A stretch of DNA of 33,931 nt from a virus (IMGVR_UViG_3300049846_001113:1-33931), one strand, 5' to 3'. Counted from the stretch's first letter, positions 1 to 7,814 are shown. Numbers and translations are program-made. The notes: generated from the letters alone by a model not told the origin.

Positions 1-127
1 CTGCTATAACCCAACTACCGGGAAACTGGGCCACAGGGTTGGAACAGCGGTACGGAATGAAGACAGCGTAACAATAACCACAGGCGTATGGTATCGGGTT
101 GATTTTCGTAGCACGATCAGCGGCGGC
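1..127. repeat. Terminal direct repeat, copy 1 (contig closes into a circle)
   Basis: These 127 bases are identical to the last 127 bases of the window. The reading frame of the gene ending at 1696 continues through the repeat into the gene starting at 33503. An exact overlap of this size at the contig ends is what a k-mer assembler leaves on a circular or circularly permuted molecule. The unique length is therefore 33,804 bp. It could be a true phage terminal redundancy, but the cut inside a coding gene argues for an assembly overlap. Confidence 0.93.
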
Positions 128-1696
128 AATATGGTGGTGGATTCGCAGGTTGACGGGCGGGCGGTTACTCAATCGTCCGTTGCTACAACAGCCACCAGCC
201 AAACAAACTCAATGATCGGCACGAACCGCACGGATCACACCGTAAGCTATACAGTCTATTACGATGACTTCGATGTATCAGCTACCAGCGGCGATTATCC
301 ATTGGGCGCGGGCAAGATCGCAGGGCTTTCGCCCAATGCGGACGGCACGCATAACGCCGGGACCAACGTCATGGAAGATGCAAGCGGGGTGGATATTGGC
401 GTTACGGCGGCATGGTCATTACTGGACGATATACCGCTAAACGCGGGCGGGACCACAGACCGGGTACAGCAAAGCGCGAACGGTTCCGGCAACTACGCAG
501 AGATCCAATTCGCCAATTTAGCGGAAACCCCCACGTCTATCAATGGCGTAATGGGGTATCTGGCCTATCTCTCTGCGTCGGCTACGGCTAACAACGGTTC
601 AACCTACGCAAGCCACGACAACTTTACAAGTTCAACGGCAATCTTTGGAACCGCTGCCGCGCCTGTGGACATGTCCGAGTCAACAGAGTTCTATAAAACC
701 GCCATGATTACCGCGCCGGGCGGTGGCTGGACAAAGACCGCTGTAGACGGTCTCAAAATGCGTATTGGTAACAGTACTGACACCAGCCCGGCGCCTTGGT
801 GGACGAGTCTTATTTTTGAGGTAAGTTATGTACCACCAGCAGGCGGGCAAAGCGCGGCGATTGGCCTCCAGACTGAAACCGATAGCTTATTAGCGGCTGG
901 CAGGAGAAAGATAAAGGCGGGCGGTTTACAGACGGAAACCGATAGCCTGCTGGCGGCCAATAGAAGCAAAGCGCGGGCCGCTGGGCTTCAGACTGAAACC
1001 GATAGCCTTTTAGCCCTGGCACGTAGAAAAGTAAAGACGCTTGGGATATTGACGGAAACCGATAGCCTGTTTACTGCCACGGCAAAAAAGAGCAAGGCAA
1101 CCGGGCTGCTATCTGAGACCGATACCCTGTTTGCGGTATCGCGGCGCGTTGGTGGCATTACTCAGATTATCGGTATTTTGTCCGAAGCGGACAGCCTTTT
1201 TACTTTTACGCGGCGCAAGACCAAAGCAACGGGCCTGCCAACGGAAACGGACAGCCTGTTACAAGCGACAAGAATAAAGCGGGCCGGTATTGGTATCCAA
1301 ACAGAAACGGACAGCCCTTTACCGTTCTTGCGAGTCAAGCGTAAGGGCGCGGGCCTGCTGGTAGAGAATGACAGCGTTTTTACGCTGGGCAAGGCGAAGG
1401 TCAAGGCGTTGGGGCTTATCTCTGAGGCCGACAGTCTCTTGATAGCACTACGGGTCAAGCGTTTGGGCGCGGGCATCCTCACGGAAACGAATAGCCTGTT
1501 TGATGTGTCGATAGGAACGGGCGCGATACTTAGGGAGCTATTGCTCTATGCGCGTAACGCGGGCCTTGTACTGGACGAACGCGGCGCGGAATATACGTTA
1601 CCCCAGCGTGACGGGTTCGCATTGGCGGAACGTGACGGGGCTACAGAGCTACAGAACAGATCGGGCGCGATGTATTTAGAGGAGTTGGAACAATGA
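1..1696 (+). CDS. Lectin-like repeat adhesin, C-terminal part (gene starts at 33503)
   Basis: Continuation of the gene starting at 33503; the internal ATG at 131 is not the true start. In full-length numbering, residues 1 to about 385 look like a beta-rich carbohydrate-binding domain. Residues 389 to about 604 are 11 tandem units of about 20 residues with a TETDSLL core followed by basic residues. The last 60 residues hold short repeats (DERGAEYTL, QRDGFALAERDG, QNRSGAMYLEE) like the E/R-rich terminal repeats of other phage structural proteins. Similar E-T-D repeats occur in actinophage and metagenomic virion proteins, to my recollection. Inferred role: surface adhesin or head/neck fibre. The stop overlaps the next ATG (ATGA). 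Confidence 0.8.
   Translation, partial: CYNPTTGKLGHRVGTAVRNEDSVTITTGVWYRVDFRSTISGGNMVVDSQVDGRAVTQSSVATTATSQTNSMIGTNRTDHTVSYTVYYDDFDVSATSGDYPLGAGKIAGLSPNADGTHNAGTNVMEDASGVDIGVTAAWSLLDDIPLNAGGTTDRVQQSANGSGNYAEIQFANLAETPTSINGVMGYLAYLSASATANNGSTYASHDNFTSSTAIFGTAAAPVDMSESTEFYKTAMITAPGGGWTKTAVDGLKMRIGNSTDTSPAPWWTSLIFEVSYVPPAGGQSAAIGLQTETDSLLAAGRRKIKAGGLQTETDSLLAANRSKARAAGLQTETDSLLALARRKVKTLGILTETDSLFTATAKKSKATGLLSETDTLFAVSRRVGGITQIIGILSEADSLFTFTRRKTKATGLPTETDSLLQATRIKRAGIGIQTETDSPLPFLRVKRKGAGLLVENDSVFTLGKAKVKALGLISEADSLLIALRVKRLGAGILTETNSLFDVSIGTGAILRELLLYARNAGLVLDERGAEYTLPQRDGFALAERDGATELQNRSGAMYLEELEQ
863..1507 (+). repeat. Eleven 60-bp tandem coding repeats (TETDSLL units)
   Basis: Units begin at 863, 923, 983, 1043, 1103, 1172, 1232, 1292, 1352, 1412 and 1472. 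The period is 60 bp except for one 69-bp step after the fifth unit, where three residues are inserted. Each unit encodes G-[LI]-x-[TS]-E-[TA]-[DN]-[ST]-[LV]-[LF] followed by a basic stretch. The first three units are closest in DNA sequence (shared actgaaaccgatagc-like core). The later ones have diverged, which suggests recent expansion at the 5' end. Confidence 0.92.
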
Positions 1697-2022
1697 CAAC
1701 AAAACGCATGTTTCGAGAGATCAAAACACAGGGAGAGGACGAGGCAATAGCCTACTTTTTGGATACATCCCCCTGGGGTACAAGTCCTACAAACGTATCC
1801 GTAAAAGTGTTCGACGTTACAGACAAGGCTAATAAAGCAGACTGGACGGACGTAACTACCACGGTCATGCCAACGAATACGCCCTCTGTAGTGGGTAACG
1901 TGATTACGCTTTCCAAACTTCGCAATCTGACAGACGCCCATGTGTACCGGATCGAAGTCAAGTTTACCGTGGCTGAATTGGGCGACTGTGAGGCTTACGG
2001 GTTTGTAGTGGCAGGAGAGTAA
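1693..2022 (+). CDS. Small Ig-like/beta-sandwich virion protein (unknown)
   Basis: A 109-aa protein. Its ATG overlaps the stop of the adhesin gene (ATGA), so it is probably translationally coupled to it. The sequence alternates short hydrophobic strands (VSVKVFDVTD, VVGNVITLSKL, YRIEVKFTV, CEAYGFVVAG), as expected of one small beta-sandwich domain. Proteins of this size and pattern often lie between fibre and portal genes in phages and are taken to be virion components. No catalytic motif, signal peptide or membrane segment is visible. A virion role is inferred from position. Confidence 0.8.
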   Translation: MTTKRMFREIKTQGEDEAIAYFLDTSPWGTSPTNVSVKVFDVTDKANKADWTDVTTTVMPTNTPSVVGNVITLSKLRNLTDAHVYRIEVKFTVAELGDCEAYGFVVAGE

Positions 2023-2025
2023 GCA

Positions 2026-3456
2026 ATGTTTCAAAAAATCCTGGCATGGATTAGAGAGGTTTGGTCAAAGATGCTGAATACATCAAACGTCAAGACGGCG
2101 TTACGGGTTGATGTGGCGATGAACGCCGCAATGGTGGAAGCGTTGAATAAATGGACGCTGATGTACCAAAATCAAGCCCCCTGGGTGATAAACGACATAA
2201 AGAGTATGAACCTTGCGGCTACTCTGGCGAGTGAGTTAGCGCGTACCGTAACGCTTGAAATGGACCTGCAAATAACTGGCTCGAAGCGGGCTGATTATTT
2301 GGCGGAACAGATCGGCCCCGTTCTGTCTTCACTGCGAATCTTGGCAGAGTACGGGGTCGCAAAGGGCGGCCTAATGTTCAAGCCGTATGTGCGAGACGGG
2401 CGGGTAATTGTAGACGCTGTACAGGTGGATCAATTCTACCCCGTAGCTTTTGACGCTAACGGGAATATTACCGCGTGCGTGTTTGCAGACCAACGGCAGG
2501 CCGGTGGCAACTATTACACCCGCCTGGAGTATCACGCCATGACCCCGGAAGGATACGCGATCAATAACTCAGCCTGGCGTTCCACTTCGCGGGATGTGCT
2601 GGGTACGCGGGTATCGCTTGAGTCTGTCCCTGATTGGGCAGACCTTGCCGAAAGCGTTGTTATCCAAAACGTAGAACGCCCGCTATTTAGCTACTTCAAA
2701 ATGCCATTTGCCAACCACATTGATACAACCTCCCCGTTGGGTGTTTCGATGTATGCGCGGGCGGTTGACCTGATAGAACAGGCAGACAGGCAATGGACGC
2801 GGTTTTTGTGGGAGTTTGAATCGGGAGAACGGGCGCTATACACTGACACGCTGGCATTTGGCAAGGACGCCAGCAACAAGCCCGTACTGCCTAACAAGAA
2901 ACTGTATAGAACGCTTGACTTGAACGGCAAGATTGACCAACCGGGACTCTTTGAGGATTGGACCCCCACACTCAGGGAGGCAAACATCCTTGCAGGTCTG
3001 GACGCGATTCTAAAGCGTATCGAGTTCGCTTGTGGCATGAGTAACGGGACGATCAGCAACCCGGAAACCGTAGCCCTGACAGCTACAGAAATCAAGATGG
3101 GCAAACAACGCACCTACGCCACGATCACAGACACGCAAAAGGCGCTAGAGGGCGCGTTGGACGGTCTGCTGTACGCTATGGACGTATACGCGACGCTGTA
3201 CGACCTTGCCCCGTCCGGTGTCTATAATACCGTTTACTGGTGGGATGATTCCATTGTAGCGGATCACGATACGCAATTCAATCAGGATATGCAGGTATTG
3301 GGTAACGTAATGTCAAAGGTTGAGTTTCGTATGCGGAACTATGGAGAGGACGAAGAGACGGCCCGCAAAATGCTGGCGTACCTGGACGAAGAGCGCACGG
3401 GCGGATTTTTCCCGCCTGAGGTATTGCCTGGCAACACTAACGCGGCCATTGTGTAA
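2026..3456 (+). CDS. Portal protein (SPP1 gp6-like)
   Basis: A 476-aa portal protein, the dodecameric ring at the head vertex through which DNA is packaged. The length fits the family. The order MxxxxWxVNDIKS-like helix, the ASELARTVTLEMDLQITGS segment and the central fold with VQVDQFYPVAFDANGNI are typical of gp6-like portals. So is the later SPLGVSMYARAVDLIEQAD helix region. The gene lies directly before minor capsid protein 2, the usual order in A118/SPP1-like phages. It begins 3 bp after the preceding stop with a GGAGAG Shine-Dalgarno. The C-terminal acidic stretch and variable tail are normal for portals. Confidence 0.9.
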   Translation: MFQKILAWIREVWSKMLNTSNVKTALRVDVAMNAAMVEALNKWTLMYQNQAPWVINDIKSMNLAATLASELARTVTLEMDLQITGSKRADYLAEQIGPVLSSLRILAEYGVAKGGLMFKPYVRDGRVIVDAVQVDQFYPVAFDANGNITACVFADQRQAGGNYYTRLEYHAMTPEGYAINNSAWRSTSRDVLGTRVSLESVPDWADLAESVVIQNVERPLFSYFKMPFANHIDTTSPLGVSMYARAVDLIEQADRQWTRFLWEFESGERALYTDTLAFGKDASNKPVLPNKKLYRTLDLNGKIDQPGLFEDWTPTLREANILAGLDAILKRIEFACGMSNGTISNPETVALTATEIKMGKQRTYATITDTQKALEGALDGLLYAMDVYATLYDLAPSGVYNTVYWWDDSIVADHDTQFNQDMQVLGNVMSKVEFRMRNYGEDEETARKMLAYLDEERTGGFFPPEVLPGNTNAAIV

Positions 3457-3468
3457 ATATAAACTGCT

Positions 3469-4602
3469 ATGCTAACAGCGGACGATTTCGACACACTTGC
3501 AGACCCCATAACGCGATTGTTTGCGGACTTTGAAACGTCCGTTCTCGAGGACATTGCGCGGCGGTTGCGTAACCTTGATTTCACATCCGCCGCGTGGCAG
3601 GCCCAGCGCGTGACGGAGGCCGGGTCACTGTATGAGGACGTTGTAAAGAAACTAGCCCGCCTGAATCACACCACTGAAGAGAAAATCAGGCAGGTGTTAG
3701 AAGGCGCGGGAGTACAGGCCGTCAAGTTCGATGATTCCATTTACACCGAAGCGGGCCTAGACCCAAAACCATTGAACCTATCCCCGGCCATGCTGGACGT
3801 ACTAAAGGCCGGAATAGAAAAGACGGGCGGGGTAGTGACGAACCTCACCAAAACAACGGCCATAACGTCACAAAGCGCATTTATCAAGGCGGCTGATTTA
3901 GCCTATATGCAGGTCTCTACGGGCGCAATGTCGTACGATCAAGCAATCAAAGCGGCGATCAAACGCACGGCGGCGGCGGGGTTGGATGTTATAGACTTCG
4001 CAACCGGGCATAAAGATAAGCTGGACGTAGCTATGAGACGCACGGTACTAACTGGCGTAGCCCAAACCACGAACCAACTAACAGACACGCGGGCCGATGA
4101 AATGGGCGCGGATCTGGTACAGGTATCAGCGCACGCGGGGGCGCGTAACGAAGGCCCGCCCGGTCCCGCTAATCATGCCTCATGGCAGGGAAAAATATAT
4201 AGCAGATCGGGCAAACATCCAAAGTACCCGGATTTTGTAAAGGCCACGGGCTACGGAACAGGCGCGGGGCTGGGTGGCTGGAATTGCAGGCACACATTCT
4301 ATCCCTACTTTGAGGGCGTGTCCGAGGCCGCCTATACGCGGGCGGAAGTAAAGCGCCTGAATCGTCAAAAGGTCAAGTATCAGGGCAAGGATATAGATCA
4401 ATATCAGGCTTCACAGATACAACGCGAAATCGAGAGGCGGATTCGTTACTGGAAACGACAGGCCGCCGCATTGGAGGCGGGCAAGCAAGATGCAACCGCC
4501 GAAACAGCGAAGGTCAAGGAATGGCAAAACATCATGCGAGACTTTATCAGGCAAACCGACCTTGACCGTCAACGGGTAAGGGAACAGGTAGTAACACCTT
4601 AG
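3469..4602 (+). CDS. Minor capsid protein 2 (SPP1 gp7-like / Phage_min_cap2)
   Basis: A 377-aa minor head protein made in few copies and often bound to the portal. An alpha-helical N-terminal half is followed by a conserved module around residues 190-280. It contains VLTGVAQT, a VSAHAGAR segment (H222, R226), NHASWQGKIYS and the GWNCRHTFYPY motif (N272-H275), hallmarks of the minor capsid 2 family. The C-terminus is basic and helical. It follows the portal gene by 12 bp. In related phages this protein may be injected or may help DNA ejection; nothing here distinguishes these. Confidence 0.9.
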   Translation: MLTADDFDTLADPITRLFADFETSVLEDIARRLRNLDFTSAAWQAQRVTEAGSLYEDVVKKLARLNHTTEEKIRQVLEGAGVQAVKFDDSIYTEAGLDPKPLNLSPAMLDVLKAGIEKTGGVVTNLTKTTAITSQSAFIKAADLAYMQVSTGAMSYDQAIKAAIKRTAAAGLDVIDFATGHKDKLDVAMRRTVLTGVAQTTNQLTDTRADEMGADLVQVSAHAGARNEGPPGPANHASWQGKIYSRSGKHPKYPDFVKATGYGTGAGLGGWNCRHTFYPYFEGVSEAAYTRAEVKRLNRQKVKYQGKDIDQYQASQIQREIERRIRYWKRQAAALEAGKQDATAETAKVKEWQNIMRDFIRQTDLDRQRVREQVVTP

Positions 4603-4609
4603 AGGCTAT

Positions 4610-5611
4610 ATGGTAAAGGAATGGACGAAACAGGAAACAGAAAAAGCGTTATCAATGTACCATAGCGGAATGTCGTATGCTGACATAGCGGAAGCACTAG
4701 GTAGGACGTACAACAGCGTAACAATCCGAATCAGCAGGGCGAAAATAGACGGGCGTATAAAAAGCACTCAGTTACCGCCGTCCCGTATGCCATTGATTGA
4801 TAAGCCGCTACGGTCTGAAGGCGACGCGGTTATACTGACGGATGTAGAAGCACCGTTCCAACACAGCGAATTTATCAACCGCGTTCTTGACCTTGCGGAC
4901 GCCTGGGGCGTGCAAGATATACACATGGCGGGCGATCTATTGCATTACGACAACCTGAGTAAATGGGGCAGTGAGTGGACAGAGGACAAGGAAAGTATGG
5001 CTGATGCAATCCTTGAAATCATGGACATGGTAAAGACCAAAGAACGCGAAAAGGCGCGGGCGTTACTGGAGGCGCGGGGAATATTGCAAGACGGCGGTTT
5101 GTCTGATGAGCTAGACGAGGCGCGTAAGGTATTCGCGTCCATTAGTTCATTCAAGAATGTTTACGTGGCATTGGGCAATCACGATGATAGATACCTGAGG
5201 GCAATTGATAAGGCTCTTTCCCCTAGTGAGCTATTGCACCAGCTAGACAGGCATAACGATAAACGATGGAAGATTGCCCCGTATTATTACTCCATCATAG
5301 ACACAGAACAGGGGCCATTTAGAGCGGAGCATCCACGCGGAAGCGGCAAGAACGCCGCCGTTGATCTGGCTATTCAGTATCATTGTCATATCATCATGGG
5401 CCATTCGCACAGATGGGCCGTCAATCGAGACCCATCCGGCAAGTATTGGGCAATCCAGACGGGGCACTGTGTTGACGAAATGCGGCTGAAGTACGTACAG
5501 CAACGGAGCGCGAAACGTGACGCGCATGTATTGGGAGCGACCATTGTACGCGGCGGGTTTCCGTTCGTCTTGTGTCCCGAAACTCCGTGGGACATTATGA
5601 AAAGGATGTAG
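4610..5611 (+). CDS. HTH-metallophosphoesterase fusion
   Basis: A 333-aa protein. Residues 4-45 (WTKQETEKAL...YADIAEALGRTYNSVTIRI) form a helix-turn-helix of the Myb/GcrA-like type. Residues 73-330 are a calcineurin-like phosphoesterase with GD at 108-109, GNHD at 189-192, an H at 258/260 and GHSH at 264-267. The first metal motif, normally DxH, reads DVE (78-80). A charged helical insertion (about 120-180) lies between the GD and GNHD motifs. It sits inside the head operon between the minor capsid and scaffold genes. Predicted activity is a metal-dependent phosphodiesterase or phosphatase; the substrate is unknown. It might act on nucleic acid, given the DNA-binding-like N-terminus. Confidence 0.85.
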   Translation: MVKEWTKQETEKALSMYHSGMSYADIAEALGRTYNSVTIRISRAKIDGRIKSTQLPPSRMPLIDKPLRSEGDAVILTDVEAPFQHSEFINRVLDLADAWGVQDIHMAGDLLHYDNLSKWGSEWTEDKESMADAILEIMDMVKTKEREKARALLEARGILQDGGLSDELDEARKVFASISSFKNVYVALGNHDDRYLRAIDKALSPSELLHQLDRHNDKRWKIAPYYYSIIDTEQGPFRAEHPRGSGKNAAVDLAIQYHCHIIMGHSHRWAVNRDPSGKYWAIQTGHCVDEMRLKYVQQRSAKRDAHVLGATIVRGGFPFVLCPETPWDIMKRM

Positions 5612-5616
5612 TGGGT

Positions 5617-5778
5617 ATGCCGTGCGGTAAATTGTTCTTTCTGGCAATGAAGAAACAGCGGGCGCGGCGGCCTGAGGCGATACGGGAGGCGCGTCTAGCC
5701 ATGCGGCGGCATTTGCAGGAGTGCCAGTATTGCAAGCGACAGGCACGCAGGATATACGGTAAAAAAGCCGTCACTTGA
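5617..5778 (+). CDS. Small ZAS-like zinc-finger protein
   Basis: A 53-aa basic protein containing HLQECQYCKR, an H-x3-C-x2-C pattern like the zinc centre of anti-sigma (zf-HC2) domains, plus an N-terminal MPCGK cysteine. It starts right after the phosphoesterase. A GTG at 5611 overlaps that stop (TAGTG) and is an alternative start that adds two residues. An anti-sigma role is a guess from four residues; it may simply be a small nucleic-acid binder. The final codons lie within the dyad at 5767-5782. Confidence 0.6.
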   Translation: MPCGKLFFLAMKKQRARRPEAIREARLAMRRHLQECQYCKRQARRIYGKKAVT

Positions 5779-5782
5779 CGGC
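5767..5782. terminator. Dyad, possible minus-strand terminator
   Basis: GCCGTCA-CT-TGACGGC forms a perfect hairpin (6-7 bp) preceded by six A residues on the plus strand. It therefore reads as a hairpin plus U6 terminator on the minus strand. No minus-strand gene is visible upstream of it, so its role is uncertain. It also overlaps the TTGACG of the promoter-like element that follows. Confidence 0.4.
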
Positions 5783-5798
5783 GAAACGGGATTATAAT
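5775..5798 (+). promoter_or_regulatory. Promoter-like element, AAACGG-N3-TATAAT family
   Basis: TTGACGGCGAAACGG, 3 bp, then TATAAT at 5793-5798. The same AAACGG-N3-TATAAT core recurs at 6155-6166 and 27273-27286. TTGACG is only 12 bp from the -10 box, too close for a normal sigma-70 -35. Either the AAACGG is the functional upstream element (activator or phage-specific), or the -35 is dispensable. Transcription would start at about 5805, next to the ATG at 5806, giving a leaderless or nearly leaderless mRNA. Confidence 0.6.
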
Positions 5799-5805
5799 TA
5801 ATTCA

Positions 5806-6096
5806 ATGGATGTAAAGCTATCTATAAATCCCCTTGGTGAAACATGGACGCCGGGCAACATTCCCGTTAAGCCTGGCTGGTACTCAGTATCTTGCGCTGT
5901 TTCAGACAAATCGAACAAGGGTATATTTCCCGGCGCGTCTTATTGGAACGGTGAAACGTGGGATTGTACGTCTGATAATGTAATTGCGTTTTTTGGGTCA
6001 TTTGAAAGCAAAAAAGACGCAGAAAATTGGGCAGCGAATCACGACATTGGTATTCATACAATGGATGATTGGTGGCTATGTCCTGATTGGATGTAA
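5806..6096 (+). CDS. Hypothetical Trp-rich protein
   Basis: A 96-aa acidic protein I do not recognise. It has an unusual number of tryptophans (for example VKPGWYSVS, YWNGETWDC and a DDWWLCPDWM C-terminus). It is a small soluble globular candidate without membrane segments. It is the last gene before the RNA module at 6161-6271 and appears to have its own promoter with almost no 5' leader. Its base composition is more AT-rich than the flanking head genes, suggesting a moron-like insertion between the two halves of the head operon. Confidence 0.65.
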   Translation: MDVKLSINPLGETWTPGNIPVKPGWYSVSCAVSDKSNKGIFPGASYWNGETWDCTSDNVIAFFGSFESKKDAENWAANHDIGIHTMDDWWLCPDWM

Positions 6097-6151
6097 CAAA
6101 TACCATCTTTCATCTTTCCGACTACGCCGTTCTTCTTTGCGCTTGACGGCG

Positions 6152-6166
6152 AAACGGTAGTATAAT
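6152..6166 (+). promoter_or_regulatory. Late-type promoter P-A (AAACGG-N3-TATAAT)
   Basis: GAAACGGTAGTATAAT with TATAAT at 6161-6166. It shares a 15-base identical core (AAACGGTAGTATAAT) with the promoter at 27272-27286. A TTGACG at 6143-6148 is only 12 bp upstream and is absent from the other late copy, so it is probably not the deciding element. The expected start is near 6173, just before the structured RNA and the capsid/tail operon. Confidence 0.65.
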
Positions 6167-6172
6167 CTCACT

Positions 6173-6271
6173 AACAACTTATACCGCTTGTGGATGAGCC
6201 ACGGCGGGACATGCTACTAGAAATCTAGCGGCTTTCGCAATCTCAAAAGGATTGCGGGAGCCGCTTTTTTT
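6173..6271 (+). ncRNA. Structured RNA module, copy A (upstream of capsid/tail operon)
   Basis: Three elements follow promoter P-A. P1 is a 9-bp hairpin with one bulged pyrimidine (arms 6184-6193 and 6199-6207, loop ATGAG). An invariant core, TAGAAATCTAGCGGCTT at 6218-6234, can form a small hairpin (GCTA 6213-6216 with TAGC 6226-6229). A 15-bp hairpin (6228-6242 with 6250-6264) is followed by seven T (6265-6271). Copy B at 27293-27390 aligns without gaps from TATAAT to the last hairpin, and P1 is kept by compensatory changes. It ends 85 bp before the scaffold gene. It is either a terminator-containing leader (attenuation/antitermination) or a stand-alone small RNA of about 100 nt. I know no named family matching it. 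Confidence 0.8.
6228..6271 (+). terminator. Intrinsic terminator of RNA module A
   Basis: A 15-bp stem (with two U-G pairs), 7-nt loop TCAAAAG and a U7 tract give a strong factor-independent terminator. Unless read through, it would separate promoter P-A from the capsid/tail genes. Its first two stem bases (6228-6229) are shared with the small upstream hairpin, so the two structures compete at the base. Confidence 0.8.
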
Positions 6272-6356
6272 ATTTCGTTATCCGCCAAACGTACAAGGGG
6301 CGGGCGTCATGTGAACCGACCACATACAAAAGGGTAGACGCGAAAAGGAAACAGGT

Positions 6357-6908
6357 ATGAAACGCGAAGATCTAAAGGCTCTTGGAATCGCAGACGAAGC
6401 CATTGACTCCATCATGGCCTTGCATGGCAAGGACATCGAAGCGCACAAAACGAAGCTAACCACCATGCAGGCGGACCTTGACGCGGTAAACAAACAACTT
6501 GCTGAAGCCGGGTCTACTATTGAAGGTTTCAAAAAGATGGACGTGGAAGCGATCCGGGCCGCCGCTGATGACTATAAGGCCAAGTACGAGAAGTCACAGC
6601 AGGAAGCCGCGGCCCAGGTAGCCGCCCTGAAGTTCGATTACGCCCTCGATGGGGCGTTATCAGGCGCAAAAGCCAAGAACACGAAGGCAGTACGGGCGCT
6701 GATGGATACCACGGCCATGAAACTGAAAGAAGATGGTACGTTGGACGGCTTTCAGCAGCAGCTTGAACAGATCCGCAAAGATAACGAATACCTGTTTGCA
6801 GACGCACAGCCTGCCCCGCGTATCGTGGCAGGTGCTACCAACACCCGAGTAACAGGCGATCCGATTGTGGACAGCGCACGCGCCGCCGCTGGATTGCCCG
6901 TAAAGTAA
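6357..6908 (+). CDS. Scaffold protein (phage Gp20-like)
   Basis: A 183-aa capsid assembly scaffold. It starts MKREDLKALGIADEAIDSIMALHGKDI, typical of the Gp20 minor structural family. A long coiled coil follows (about residues 30-85). Then come the conserved FDYALDGALSGAKAKNTKAVRALMD segment and a C-terminal region ending in short disordered sequence, as scaffolds use to bind the capsid protein. It is followed directly by the major capsid gene. An AAGGAAACAGGT Shine-Dalgarno region supports the ATG. It is the first gene after RNA module A. Confidence 0.92.
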   Translation: MKREDLKALGIADEAIDSIMALHGKDIEAHKTKLTTMQADLDAVNKQLAEAGSTIEGFKKMDVEAIRAAADDYKAKYEKSQQEAAAQVAALKFDYALDGALSGAKAKNTKAVRALMDTTAMKLKEDGTLDGFQQQLEQIRKDNEYLFADAQPAPRIVAGATNTRVTGDPIVDSARAAAGLPVK

Positions 6909-6920
6909 AGGAAAACTATC

Positions 6921-7814
6921 ATGGCAAACTCGATTGCCCTTGCAAACAAGTTCCAGCCGATTCTTGATGAGATCTACAAATCGGCCTCACTGACCGCCCG
7001 CCTTGACGGGCAAACCAAGCCCGTTGATTTTTTGGGCGCGAATGAAGTCAAGGTATTCAAGACCTCCGTTGTGGGTCTTGGCACCTACTCCCGTTCTACC
7101 GGCTACCCCGCTGGGGATGTGACCGGGACGTGGGAAACCCTCACCCTTGCCGCCTCCCGTGGCCGTGCGTTCTCGATTGATCGCATGGACGATGAGGAAA
7201 CGCTGGGCATGGCCTTCGGCACATTGGCGGGCGAGTTCATTCGTACTGTTGTGGCCCCTGAGGTTGACGCCTATCGTTTCAGCAAGTACGCCTCATGGAG
7301 CGGGATCACCTCCCCGTCTGAGGCCGCCTTGACTACCGCCTCCGGTACGCTGGCCGCCTTCGATACCGCTATGGGTCAACTGGATGCCGATGAAGTTCCC
7401 GCTGAAGGGCGTGTCCTGTTCATCTCCACCACCCTGTACAACCTCCTGAAGCAGTCCCTTACCCGTTCGTTGGCTAACGAAACCTCAGCGGACCGCCGCC
7501 TGCAATCGCTGGACGCCGTGAGTATCGTCCCTGTGCCTCAGGCGCGTTTCTACAAGGGTATCACCCTGGACGCGGGCGCCTCTGCCTCTGCCGGTGGTTT
7601 CACCAAGACCGCTTCAACCGGGCGCGATCTGAATTTCATCCTGATGCATCCAACCGCCGTTTTGCAGGCTACCAAGCATGCGGCGCTCAAGCTGTTCTCT
7701 CCTGAAGAGAACCAGACCGCCGACGCCTGGCTTGCACAGTATCGCATCTACCATGATGCTTTCGTGTACGAGAACAAGGTCAAGGGCGTTTACGCACACG
7801 TCAAGAACAGCTAA
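6921..7814 (+). CDS. Major capsid protein (HK97-fold)
   Basis: A 297-aa capsid subunit. It opens MANSIALANKFQPILDEIYKSASLTARLD, like the N-terminal arm of A118-like capsid proteins. Sequence such as GLGTYSRSTGYPAGDVTGTWETLTLAASRGRAFSIDRMDDEETL and a domain with VPEGRVLFIS and HPTAVLQATKH fits the E-loop and A-domain. Immediate placement after the scaffold gene and before head-tail connector genes is the standard order. Codon use is strongly C-biased compared with neighbours, as expected for the most expressed phage gene. Confidence 0.93.
   Translation: MANSIALANKFQPILDEIYKSASLTARLDGQTKPVDFLGANEVKVFKTSVVGLGTYSRSTGYPAGDVTGTWETLTLAASRGRAFSIDRMDDEETLGMAFGTLAGEFIRTVVAPEVDAYRFSKYASWSGITSPSEAALTTASGTLAAFDTAMGQLDADEVPAEGRVLFISTTLYNLLKQSLTRSLANETSADRRLQSLDAVSIVPVPQARFYKGITLDAGASASAGGFTKTASTGRDLNFILMHPTAVLQATKHAALKLFSPEENQTADAWLAQYRIYHDAFVYENKVKGVYAHVKNS

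Noticed and set aside
1546-2034. 162-aa minus-strand open frame opposite the adhesin end and Ig-like gene
   Set aside because: Low-complexity Cys/His-rich translation expected from antisense of the plus-strand genes; no promoter or Shine-Dalgarno.
6213-6234. Similarity of the TAGAAAT...TAGC core to tracrRNA/guide scaffold sequence
   Set aside because: Only a short coincidence in a hairpin loop; no repeats, Cas genes or anti-repeat in the window.
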